Assembly: GCA_945621435.1 (NCBI GenBank) | Contig: CALZBR010000010.1 | Span: forward strand, 1 to 64,000 | DNA: 64,000 nucleotides | Direction of reading: 5' to 3' | Origin: an uncultured Lachnospiraceae bacterium | GTDB lineage: Bacteria > Bacillota > Clostridia > Lachnospirales > Lachnospiraceae | Part shown: positions 53,426-61,089 of the stretch, piece after piece | How positions within the stretch are numbered: position 1 is the stretch's first letter | Layout of the letters: each line of letters begins with the position of its first letter | Program-made: the position numbers and the translations under genes | The notes under the pieces: generated by a model | What the model was told of the DNA's origin: nothing | Databases searched by the model: none | What the model saw: only the letters and a program-made list of their open reading frames with translations

Positions 53426-54925
53426 TCAACCGTTTATCCCGGGCACCTCTTCCTTTGCCTCTGCCTGAAACCTGGCAACTTCTTTTGAAGCCTGAACTAT
53501 GGGAATATTGGTACCTGCTCCGGCTACACAGCCTCCGGGGCACGCCATACCCTCAATCAGACACCCCTTTTTCATTCCGGCTTTTGCCAAAAGCAGTATT
53601 TTCTTACATTCCGACAAACCTTCCGCATGTTCGATTTTCACTTCTGTACCGGGGTAGTATGTCTGAATACACTTTTCTATTGCTCCTGCCACACCTCCGG
53701 CCACACCATATCCACGTCCTGCTGCGGTCGCATCCTGCATCTCATCCATAGCCTTTATCTCATCAAGCAGTATCCCCTTCGCTTCAAACATTCCTGTAAG
53801 CTCTTCAAAGGTTATGACAAAATCCACATCGGAACGTACGCTTCTGCGGCTAGCTTCCAATTTCTTGGAGGCACAGGGACCGATAAAGACCACGGAAGCA
53901 TCCGGGTGTTCCTTTTTAATAATCCTTGCTGTAGCCACCATAGGCGTTAATTCATTGCTGATCTTATCTATGGTTTCCGGGAAAAGATTCTTTGCCATGA
54001 CAGACCAAGACGGGCAACAGGAGGTCAGGGCAAAGTCCTGCTTTCCGCTTACCACTTCATTCACATAATGCTCTGCTTCAGCTATACATCCGAGATCTGC
54101 ACCAAGCGCAGTCTCATAAACATCTGCAAAGCCCAATTCTTTCAAAGCCGTCTTAAACATATCCGGTGTTACACCGGCACCGAATTGTCCAACAAATGCC
54201 GGTGCCACCTGTGCGATAATCTTTTTACCGGACTGCATGGCACGGATTAACTGAAAAATCTGTGACTTATCAGCTATCGCTCCAAAGGGACAACTCACCA
54301 TACACATACCACAGGAAACACAGTTATCTTTGTCTATACAGGCCCTGCCAAACTTGTCTGATTTGATAGCATTTACACCACAGGCGGATTTACAGGGACG
54401 CTCCTTGTGACAAACAGCATCATAAGGACAAATATTCTTACACTTACCGCACTTGATACATTTGTCCTGATCAATTACGGACTTCCCATTTACCATAGAA
54501 ATGGCACCCTTGGGACATACACTGTGACAGGGATGTGCCAGACATCCCATACAGGAGCCGGTAATCTCATAGCGATTCTCAGGACATGCGTTACACGCAG
54601 ACGGAATTACCTGCATCAAGGGGGGCTCGTAATATTTTTCATCAATATTGCTTTCTTCCAAGCCCTCAGTCAGATGCCCCGGATGTTCTCTGTTCTCGGG
54701 ACGCAAGCTCATACCCATGGCAAGTCTGATGCGCTCTCTTATTACAGCTCTGTCACGATATACACTCTCCCAGTAAGAAGACTCTTCATAATCAACAATT
54801 TTATAGGGCAATGCTTCCATATCATCCTTCAGATTTTCCGAATGATAGGCAAGATTCGCTACTTCCTTAAATACTCGTCTTCGTCTTTGTCTTACCGGAG
54901 TATCGATACCCCTCATATTGCTCAT
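53426..54925 (-). CDS. [FeFe] hydrogenase, group-B-like
   Basis: 499 residues. H-cluster motifs: TSCCPSW (301-307), GPCASKKLE (349-357) and EGMACPGGCVAGAG (458-471). The GPC form of the second motif and the compact N-terminus fit group B rather than the bifurcating group A3. N-terminal Fe-S region: Cys-rich CNACPENRYEITGSCMGC (111-128), then two 2[4Fe-4S] ferredoxin motifs CIKCGKCKNICP (156-167) and CVSCGMCMVSCP (202-213). Cytoplasmic; likely evolves or senses H2 with ferredoxin, but group B function is poorly known. It has its own promoter (54981-55010) with an inverted repeat. It lies downstream of feoAB, consistent with iron demand. AAGAGGAAACACT precedes ATG 54925. Confidence 0.88.
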   Translation of the reverse strand: MSNMRGIDTPVRQRRRRVFKEVANLAYHSENLKDDMEALPYKIVDYEESSYWESVYRDRAVIRERIRLAMGMSLRPENREHPGHLTEGLEESNIDEKYYEPPLMQVIPSACNACPENRYEITGSCMGCLAHPCHSVCPKGAISMVNGKSVIDQDKCIKCGKCKNICPYDAVCHKERPCKSACGVNAIKSDKFGRACIDKDNCVSCGMCMVSCPFGAIADKSQIFQLIRAMQSGKKIIAQVAPAFVGQFGAGVTPDMFKTALKELGFADVYETALGADLGCIAEAEHYVNEVVSGKQDFALTSCCPSWSVMAKNLFPETIDKISNELTPMVATARIIKKEHPDASVVFIGPCASKKLEASRRSVRSDVDFVITFEELTGMFEAKGILLDEIKAMDEMQDATAAGRGYGVAGGVAGAIEKCIQTYYPGTEVKIEHAEGLSECKKILLLAKAGMKKGCLIEGMACPGGCVAGAGTNIPIVQASKEVARFQAEAKEEVPGING

Positions 54926-54980
54926 AGTGTTTCCTCTTATTTTAGTCAGTCAAAAGCACCATTTTATTCTAACAAAATCA

Positions 54981-55010
54981 ATTATACTTGGCAAACTTTG
55001 AGTTTGTCAA
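54981..55010 (-). promoter_or_regulatory. Consensus promoter of the hydrogenase gene inside an inverted repeat
   Basis: TTGACA (55005-55010) and TATAAT (54981-54986) on the minus strand, spacer 18. An inverted repeat TTGGCAAACT (54988-54997) and AGTTTGTCAA (55001-55010), one G-T pair, 3-base centre, fills the spacer and covers the -35. A repressor bound here would block the promoter. The same hairpin could also act as a weak terminator after feoB. Confidence 0.75.
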
Positions 55011-55043
55011 CCACATATGCTTTACCATAACCCTCTGAAAATC

Positions 55044-57077
55044 TTACAATAACAAACTTCCAATCTGATAAACCAGAGTAGAAACCAACCATGCCAAAAA
55101 AAGTTGCAATACTATCATTTTTAATGTAAACAGTCGGGATTTACTCTCTTTTCTCACAGTAGCAACCGTCGCCACACAAGGCACATAAAGCAGACAAAAT
55201 ATCATTAAACAGAACGCATTTAATGCTCCGAATTCCGGATTGACATTATGTATATTCTCGGCAATCATTTTCATTCCGGCTGCAGAGTTCGCGTTTGCCA
55301 CTCCAAAAAGCACGGCAAAACTTGATACAACCACTTCCTTTGCCGAAATACCGGAAAGCAATGCCACACCAATCTGCCACATTCCAAGACCTGCAGGGGC
55401 AAGTATGGGAACCAGGAGTCTGCCGATAACTGCTGCAAAACTATCCCCCGGCTCCGATATCATTCCTTTGCATCCGAAATTCAGGAGAAACCAAATGATA
55501 ACCGAGGCAATAAATATTGTTGTTCCGGCCTTCGTAAGATAATCCTTTAGCTTATTCCACACGTAAATACGTATGGTCCTGGCGTTCGGGTGCTTATATT
55601 CCGGTAATTCAATCAATAAGGAATTCGTGCTTTTTCCCTTTTCCGGCAAATTCATAATAAGTGCCACAATGATTGCGATTATCATACCGATAACATACAT
55701 TGAAAATGCCATTAAGGCTGCATATTTCGGAAAAAACATCTCAGAAAATAAAACATAAATAGGCAGTCTCGCCGAGCAGGACATAAATGGTGTCAATAAC
55801 ATCGTTTTTCTTCTGTCATGTTCGGTTTCCAGGGCCCTGGTGGCCATGATTGCAGGTACGGTACAACCAAACCCGAGAATCATAGGCAAAAAAGCTTTTC
55901 CGGAAAGTCCAAACCTGCCCATCAGGGAATCCATGACATAAGCAACACGCGACATATATCCACTGTCTTCCAGGATTGCTAATGCCAGAAACAAAATGAA
56001 TATGTTAGGTATAAAAGTCAGGATCCCGCCAACACCGGCAATGATTCCTTCCACAATTAACGATTTTAATACAGCCGATACTCCGGCACTATCCAAGCCT
56101 TTTCCCACTAAGTCCGAAAAAGCTGTTAATGCACTTTCAAACACACCTTTCAAGGCATCTCCCACAGAAAACGTAAGAAAGAATACCAAACACATAATCA
56201 ACAGAAACACGGGAATTCCCCAAATCGGATGAGTCAGGATACGATCAATTTTATCTGTAGAGGCAGCCTTTTTATTTTTATGAAACAATACTTCATTCAC
56301 AACCTTTTCAATATATGCATATTTACATTGAATGATTTCCTTCTCGTAGCTTCGGTCTACAATGTTTACCACTGAGATCGGGTGCTCCTGTTTCACTTCC
56401 TCATCATCCTCCAGCAGTTTAATTGCATGCCAGCGGACGGAAGAATGAGTGGGGAAATGCGCTCCCATCATTACCTCTAACTTTGCTATTTTTTCTTCAA
56501 TCTCTTGGGGGTATTCCAGGATATATTCAATCTTCTCTCCTAATACGCCTTTCTTTCCCCCGCCTTCTTCATAGTGATGTATGACTGCATGTAACAGGAT
56601 GTCCAATCCGCTGCGTCTTGCAGCCGACACAGGTACAACCGGAATGTCGCCAAGCATTTCCGGCAATCTGTGCAGATCGATCTCCATACCTCTCTCCTTG
56701 ACAACATCCATCATATTAAGTGCAAGTACAATGGGTTTGCCAAGTTCCAGCAGCTGAAATGTCAGATACAGATTGCGTTCCAGGGAAGAAGCATCCACAA
56801 CATTGATAATCACATCAATATCATCATCCATAGCGCACTTTCTGGTCACCTTTTCCTCAATGGTATAGGATGTCAGGGAATATATTCCGGGAGTATCAAT
56901 CAGGGTTATATCCGTATCCTCATAGGAAGCTTCTCCCTCCATGCGTTCCACAGTCACCCCCGGCCAGTTGGCCACCTTCAATTTTGAACCTGTCAGAGCG
57001 TTGAAAAGAGTAGTCTTTCCGCAATTGGGATTCCCGATGCATGCCACCCTGATATGTCTTCTGTTTACGCTCTTCAT
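55044..57077 (-). CDS. feoB: Ferrous iron transport protein B
   Basis: 677 residues. Inner-membrane Fe(II) importer. N-terminal G domain (about 8-170): GNPNCGKTTLFNALTG, DTPGIYSLTSYTIEE and LNMMDVV, then a helical linker and a membrane domain from about 290 with Gate motifs (FGLSGKAFLPMILGFGCTVPAIMATRALE, PFMSCSARLPIYVLF). No extra C-terminal domain. GAAAGGACGGTTAGAGCA precedes ATG 57077, 4 bases after the feoA stop. Anaerobic iron supply fits the adjacent hydrogenase. Confidence 0.95.
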   Translation of the reverse strand: MKSVNRRHIRVACIGNPNCGKTTLFNALTGSKLKVANWPGVTVERMEGEASYEDTDITLIDTPGIYSLTSYTIEEKVTRKCAMDDDIDVIINVVDASSLERNLYLTFQLLELGKPIVLALNMMDVVKERGMEIDLHRLPEMLGDIPVVPVSAARRSGLDILLHAVIHHYEEGGGKKGVLGEKIEYILEYPQEIEEKIAKLEVMMGAHFPTHSSVRWHAIKLLEDDEEVKQEHPISVVNIVDRSYEKEIIQCKYAYIEKVVNEVLFHKNKKAASTDKIDRILTHPIWGIPVFLLIMCLVFFLTFSVGDALKGVFESALTAFSDLVGKGLDSAGVSAVLKSLIVEGIIAGVGGILTFIPNIFILFLALAILEDSGYMSRVAYVMDSLMGRFGLSGKAFLPMILGFGCTVPAIMATRALETEHDRRKTMLLTPFMSCSARLPIYVLFSEMFFPKYAALMAFSMYVIGMIIAIIVALIMNLPEKGKSTNSLLIELPEYKHPNARTIRIYVWNKLKDYLTKAGTTIFIASVIIWFLLNFGCKGMISEPGDSFAAVIGRLLVPILAPAGLGMWQIGVALLSGISAKEVVVSSFAVLFGVANANSAAGMKMIAENIHNVNPEFGALNAFCLMIFCLLYVPCVATVATVRKESKSRLFTLKMIVLQLFLAWLVSTLVYQIGSLLL

Positions 57078-57081
57078 TGCT

Positions 57082-57339
57082 CTAACCGTCCTTTCTTGTT
57101 TCTGCTTCTTCCGTATTGACTACTTCACTTACTTCAATATTTGACGATATATGCTTACCCAACGCAAGTCTGGTTCCCCTAACTTTTATTATCATGGCTC
57201 CTCGTTTTTTTCTGTTGAGAACATATATTTTGGTACCGTCATTCAAACCCAGTGCCTGAAGTCTCCTGGTGATTCCCGGTTCCACATAAAGTCCTTCGAT
57301 TTTATATTCTCTGTCTTTTACCGCATCATACAATATCAT
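57082..57339 (-). CDS. feoA: Ferrous iron transport protein A
   Basis: 85 residues, an SH3-like FeoA protein that supports FeoB: YKIEGLYVEPGITRRLQALGLNDGTKIYVLNRKKRGAMIIKVRGTRLALG. The start is ATG 57339 (MILYDAVKD), about six bases after GGAGGG; ATG 57342 is equally possible, but starts further upstream run into the promoter. Promoter at 57379-57407. First gene of feoA-feoB. Confidence 0.9.
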   Translation of the reverse strand: MILYDAVKDREYKIEGLYVEPGITRRLQALGLNDGTKIYVLNRKKRGAMIIKVRGTRLALGKHISSNIEVSEVVNTEEAETRKDG

Positions 57340-57378
57340 CATTTCCCTCCACATCGAACAAAACCTTAAGAACATTTT

Positions 57379-57407
57379 ATTATACAAAAGAAAAAGAAGC
57401 CTGTAAA
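57379..57407 (-). promoter_or_regulatory. Promoter of feoAB overlapping the ppa terminator
   Basis: TTTACA (57402-57407) and TATAAT (57379-57384) on the minus strand, spacer 17. The -35 lies in the loop of the terminator at 57388-57421. No Fur-type box is obvious. Confidence 0.7.
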
Positions 57408-57421
57408 GACTCCTTTTTCTT
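57388..57421 (-). terminator. Terminator after ppa
   Basis: AAGAAAAAGAAG (57388-57399) pairs with CTCCTTTTTCTT (57410-57421) with one mismatch. On the minus strand CTTTTGTATAA follows. It lies 34 bases past the ppa stop. Confidence 0.7.
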
Positions 57422-57455
57422 GAATCACCGGAAATCGCGGTAGTAATGATAAAGT

Positions 57456-58007
57456 TTACCAGCTTTTGATAAATGTATTGATATAGTTATCCAGACATTT
57501 CTTGATCACTTCCACTGCTTCATCACGATTTCCCTTTTCATTGACTGCAGTAGTCTTGTTTTCCAGTGACTTATATACCGTAAAGAAATGCTCCATTTCT
57601 TCCACTACATGAGGCGGAAGTTCTGAAATGTCATGGTACCCGTTGTAATAAGGATCATTGAAAGGAACCGCGATAATCTTCTCGTCATTCTTTCCGTTAT
57701 CCAGCATGGAAATAACACCAATGGGATACGCTCTTACCAGGGTTAATGGCTGTACTGCCTCAGAACACAGCAACAACACATCCAACGGGTCTCCGTCGTC
57801 GCCATAGGTACGCGGTATAAAACCATAGTTGGCAGGATAATGGGTCGATGTATGAAGGATGCGATCCAGAATAAGAAGTCCTGTCTCCTTGTCCAATTCA
57901 TATTTGTTCTTGCTGCCCTTGGATATTTCAATTACACAAATAAAATCAGTCGGTGTAACTCTCTGAGTACTGATGCTGTGCCAAATACTTCCGTTCACTT
58001 CTTTCAT
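57456..58007 (-). CDS. ppa: Inorganic pyrophosphatase (family I)
   Basis: 183 residues. Hydrolyses pyrophosphate to phosphate, cytoplasmic, Mg-dependent. Seen: IEISKGSKNKYELDKETG, ANYGFIPRTYGDDGDPLDVLLL with the DGDPLDV signature, and AYPIGVISMLDNGKNDEKIIAVPFNDP. Family I is less usual in Firmicutes than family II, but occurs in Lachnospiraceae. GGAAAAAGTGAT precedes ATG 58007. It is the last gene of the proB operon, 70 bases after proA, and ends at the terminator. Confidence 0.92.
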   Translation of the reverse strand: MKEVNGSIWHSISTQRVTPTDFICVIEISKGSKNKYELDKETGLLILDRILHTSTHYPANYGFIPRTYGDDGDPLDVLLLCSEAVQPLTLVRAYPIGVISMLDNGKNDEKIIAVPFNDPYYNGYHDISELPPHVVEEMEHFFTVYKSLENKTTAVNEKGNRDEAVEVIKKCLDNYINTFIKSW

Positions 58008-58077
58008 ATCACTTTTTCCTTTCCAGTTTCCTAATCTTCTCTACGCATTTTTACAAAATAAATCTCTATCGACCGGC

Positions 58078-59325
58078 TCAGCCACGCACCTGTCCGTTCC
58101 CCCGGATCTGATATTTGTATGTCGTCAATTCCCGCAGACCCATAGGACCTCTTGCATGGAGCTTCTGTGTACTGATACCGATTTCTGCCCCAAAACCGAA
58201 TTCAAAGCCATCCGTAAATCTTGTAGACGCATTCCAATATACACAGGCAGCGTCAATTGCATTCAGAAACTTTGCCGCATTTTCTTCATTTTCTGTCACA
58301 ATACACTCAGAATGCTTTGTTCCGTAGCGATTGATATGCGCAATAGCTTCGTCAACGGAGTCAACCGTTTTCAATGACAGAATATAATCCAGATATTCCT
58401 TGCCATAATCCTCTTCCGTTGCCGGAACACAATCCGAAAGCACTTCACATACCCTCTCGTCTCCGCGGAGTTCCACATTCTTTTCCTTCAATGCCTGAGC
58501 CAGCGCAGGTAAAAACCTTTCCTTAATCTCGTTGTGGACTACCAGGGATTCGCAGGCATTACATACGCCAACTCTCTGTGTTTTTGCATTGAAAATAATC
58601 TTAACTGCCATTTCAATATCTGCATCCTTATCCACAAACACATGACAGTTTCCGGTACCGGTTTCTATCACAGGAATCGTACTGTTCTCCACAACACTTT
58701 GTATTAGCCCTGCGCTGCCTCTGGGAATCAGGACGTCAACATAGGTTTTCAGCTTCATGAATTCCCTGGTCACTTCTCTGTCGGTATCTTCAATCAGTTG
58801 AATTGCATCAGGCGTAATGCCGGAAAAGTCCAAAGCCTCTCTAAGCACCTTTACGATTGCCTTGTTCGAATACAATGCATCACTTCCGCCCTTTAAAATA
58901 ACAGCATTTCCGGTCTTAAAGCACAGACCAAAGGCATCTGCAGTAACATTCGGTCTTGCCTCATAAATGATACCAATGACCCCCAGCGGTACCCTGACCT
59001 TCTGTAACTTCAAGCCATTGGGTCTTTCAAAGGATTCCACCACTTCTCCAAGGCAATCCGGTAATTCTGCGATTTGCTTCAGACCTTCTGCGATCGCCTG
59101 AATTCTCTGTGGATTCAGCCTCAGCCGGTCCTGCAGCCCCGGATTCATACCATTGGCTACCGCTTGCTTCATATCCTGTTGATTTGCTTCCAGGAGATAT
59201 TCCGTCTGCTCTATCAGCTTCCCGGCCGCACATCTCAACGCCTGATTCTTTTGTTCTGTGCTCAGACCTGCCAGGATTCCCTTGGCTTCCACCGCTCTTT
59301 TTCCCATTTCATTTAAGCTGAACAT
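58078..59325 (-). CDS. proA: Gamma-glutamyl phosphate reductase
   Basis: 415 residues. Second step of proline synthesis, NADPH-dependent. Seen: VPLGVIGIIYEARPNVTADAFGLCFKTGNAVILKGGSDA, ETGTGNCHVFVDKDAD, the catalytic Cys in VGVCNACESLVVH and FGFGAEIGISTQKLHARGPMGLRELTTYK. GGAGGTAACTT precedes ATG 59325. It is separated from proB by two small genes, all in one direction with short gaps. Confidence 0.95.
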   Translation of the reverse strand: MFSLNEMGKRAVEAKGILAGLSTEQKNQALRCAAGKLIEQTEYLLEANQQDMKQAVANGMNPGLQDRLRLNPQRIQAIAEGLKQIAELPDCLGEVVESFERPNGLKLQKVRVPLGVIGIIYEARPNVTADAFGLCFKTGNAVILKGGSDALYSNKAIVKVLREALDFSGITPDAIQLIEDTDREVTREFMKLKTYVDVLIPRGSAGLIQSVVENSTIPVIETGTGNCHVFVDKDADIEMAVKIIFNAKTQRVGVCNACESLVVHNEIKERFLPALAQALKEKNVELRGDERVCEVLSDCVPATEEDYGKEYLDYILSLKTVDSVDEAIAHINRYGTKHSECIVTENEENAAKFLNAIDAACVYWNASTRFTDGFEFGFGAEIGISTQKLHARGPMGLRELTTYKYQIRGNGQVRG

Positions 59326-59340
59326 AAGTTACCTCCATTC

Positions 59341-59901
59341 CTATACACATATTACCTGATAAGGCCTGATATCACATTCTTCCTCCGGTATCTTTTCTAC
59401 CATCTGACATTGATAGCCTATGGCAATCGTTCTGTATTGAAGTTCCGTCTTATCCTTTAAATATCTGTCATAAAACCCTTTACCGTAGCCAATACGATTG
59501 CGATAAATATCAAATGCGACCCCGGGCATTAACATCAGGGTATTCTCTGCTCTGTTTTCCTGATATTGGTATTCTTCCGACTCTCCTGACGGTTCCCTGA
59601 TTCCCCGATAACCGGGCTGCAGTTCCTCCAATTTCCTGACCCGGTAGAAACGCATATCACCATCCGCACATATCTTTGGCAAATATAATTTTTGATTTCT
59701 CTTTAGGGCAACCTCCAATAGTTCCATGGTCGAAATCTCACTTCCATAGTTCACAAATCCCAGGATTTCCTCCGCTCGATAAAACCACTGATGCCCCAGA
59801 ATTCTCTCTGTGATCAGAATATCTCCACGGGTTCTTTCTTCCATTGTCAAGCTATCTCTGCATTCCAGAATTCTTTTTCGAATCTCTTTTTTGCTTTCCA
59901 T
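59341..59901 (-). CDS. 5-formyltetrahydrofolate cyclo-ligase
   Basis: 186 residues. Converts 5-formyl-THF to 5,10-methenyl-THF with ATP. Seen: MESKKEIRKRILECRDSL at the N-terminus, GFVNYGSEISTMELLEVAL, LYLPKICADGDMRFYRV and the signature MPGVAFDIYRNRIGYGKGFYDRYL. Located 2 bases after the DUF896 gene and 15 before proA, within the proline operon, with which it has no obvious biochemical link. Confidence 0.92.
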   Translation of the reverse strand: MESKKEIRKRILECRDSLTMEERTRGDILITERILGHQWFYRAEEILGFVNYGSEISTMELLEVALKRNQKLYLPKICADGDMRFYRVRKLEELQPGYRGIREPSGESEEYQYQENRAENTLMLMPGVAFDIYRNRIGYGKGFYDRYLKDKTELQYRTIAIGYQCQMVEKIPEEECDIRPYQVICV

Positions 59902-59903
59902 TT

Positions 59904-60125
59904 TTACCTGTTTTCTTGATTTTTTTTATCCTTTAAGCTCACTCTGGTTCCGTCAGGTCTTTCGATAACGATATTATTTAATTGACATTTTAAATTGTTT
60001 CTGACACTTTCAATATAGTCCTTGCGGAGAGCGGCCTGCTCTTCTTTTTCCTGCTCCGATAAGCCTTCTGCCTGAGATTTATGATACAGTTCATTAATAC
60101 GGGCTATTTTTTCGTCCATTGTCAT
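59904..60125 (-). CDS. DUF896 family protein (YnzC-like)
   Basis: 73 residues. DUF896 pattern: MDEKIARINELYHKSQAEGLSEQEKEEQAALRKDYIESVRNNLKCQLNNI, a two-helix hairpin as in B. subtilis YnzC, followed by a short Lys-rich tail. Function unknown. The start ATG 60125 (MTMDEK) follows GAGGAACGCTTATT; ATG 60119 is possible. It lies 19 bases after proB and 2 before the cyclo-ligase gene. Confidence 0.88.
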   Translation of the reverse strand: MTMDEKIARINELYHKSQAEGLSEQEKEEQAALRKDYIESVRNNLKCQLNNIVIERPDGTRVSLKDKKNQENR

Positions 60126-60144
60126 AATAAGCGTTCCTCTTTCC

Positions 60145-61014
60145 TTAATTCTTATGAAGCTTATCCACATATCCGGGCAGATCAAAACTGTGATCTCTCT
60201 TACCCACAAACAAGGTACCTTCCTTGGAACCATTTAAGATTCTATGTAAAATACCGATATCTGCACTGTTCGCAATAATCATATCCACATCAGATCTGGT
60301 TGCAATTCCGGCCGCAACCAGCTTTGTGTTCATTCCGCCGGTTCCCACATCACTTCCCGTAGATCCCTTCCCCATATTCATAAGCTCATCCGTCAGTTCA
60401 TCAACCTGTTCGATAAACCTTGCGTCAGGATTTCTTCTGGGATCGTCTGTGTATAGTCCGTCAATGTCAGAGAGTAAAATCAATAGATCTGCATCTATCA
60501 GGGCTGCCACAATAGCCGATAAGGTATCATTATCACCTATCTCAATTTCATAGGTTGCAACCGTATCGTTTTCATTGACAATCGGAATAACCCCCAGCTT
60601 CAGCAATTCCGTAAAAGTATTATGGGCATTATATCTGTTCAGATTGTCTACAATGGTATTCTTGGTCATCAGAATCTGAGCAGCTACCTGATTGTATTCT
60701 GCAAAAAGTTTCTGATAAGTCATCATCAGTCTTGCCTGTCCTACTGCTGAACATGCCTGTTTTACAGCCATGGTTTCCGCTTCACTGTTTCTCTTAATCT
60801 GATTTAGATTTAATGCCTTCTTACCTGCAGCGATTGCTCCCGAGGTCACAAGCACAACTTCCTTCCCCTGATTGCGAATATCGCTGAGTTCTCTGACCAG
60901 CTTTTCAATCCGGATATAATCCATTTCTCCCGTTTCTTTATGCGTCAGGGAAGAAGAACCGATCTTTACAACGATTCTCTTTTTGTCTTTCAATTGCTCT
61001 CTCAATGTACCCAT
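60145..61014 (-). CDS. proB: Glutamate 5-kinase
   Basis: About 290 residues. First step of proline synthesis. Amino-acid kinase domain only: RIVVKIGSSSLTH, VTSGAIAAGKKAL, PIVNENDTVATYEIEIGDNDTLSAIVAALIDADLLILLSDIDGLYTDDPRR and GTGGMNTKLVAAGIAT. The C-terminal PUA domain of E. coli ProB is absent, as in several Clostridia. The start is ATG 61014 (MGTLREQL); a TTG at 61023 nearer to AAAGGA is an alternative. Promoter at 61054-61082. First gene of proB-DUF896-cyclo-ligase-proA-ppa. Confidence 0.93.
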   Translation of the reverse strand: MGTLREQLKDKKRIVVKIGSSSLTHKETGEMDYIRIEKLVRELSDIRNQGKEVVLVTSGAIAAGKKALNLNQIKRNSEAETMAVKQACSAVGQARLMMTYQKLFAEYNQVAAQILMTKNTIVDNLNRYNAHNTFTELLKLGVIPIVNENDTVATYEIEIGDNDTLSAIVAALIDADLLILLSDIDGLYTDDPRRNPDARFIEQVDELTDELMNMGKGSTGSDVGTGGMNTKLVAAGIATRSDVDMIIANSADIGILHRILNGSKEGTLFVGKRDHSFDLPGYVDKLHKN

Positions 61015-61053
61015 ATTTCTCAATTCACCATTATTCCTTTAAAATTTGTAATT

Positions 61054-61082
61054 ATTCTACTGTATTTTGTATTTCCCGTCAA
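61054..61082 (-). promoter_or_regulatory. Promoter of the proB operon
   Basis: TTGACG (61077-61082) and TAGAAT (61054-61059) on the minus strand, spacer 17, in the short gap after the FAD-protein gene. Confidence 0.75.
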
Positions 61083-61089
61083 ACAGAAA

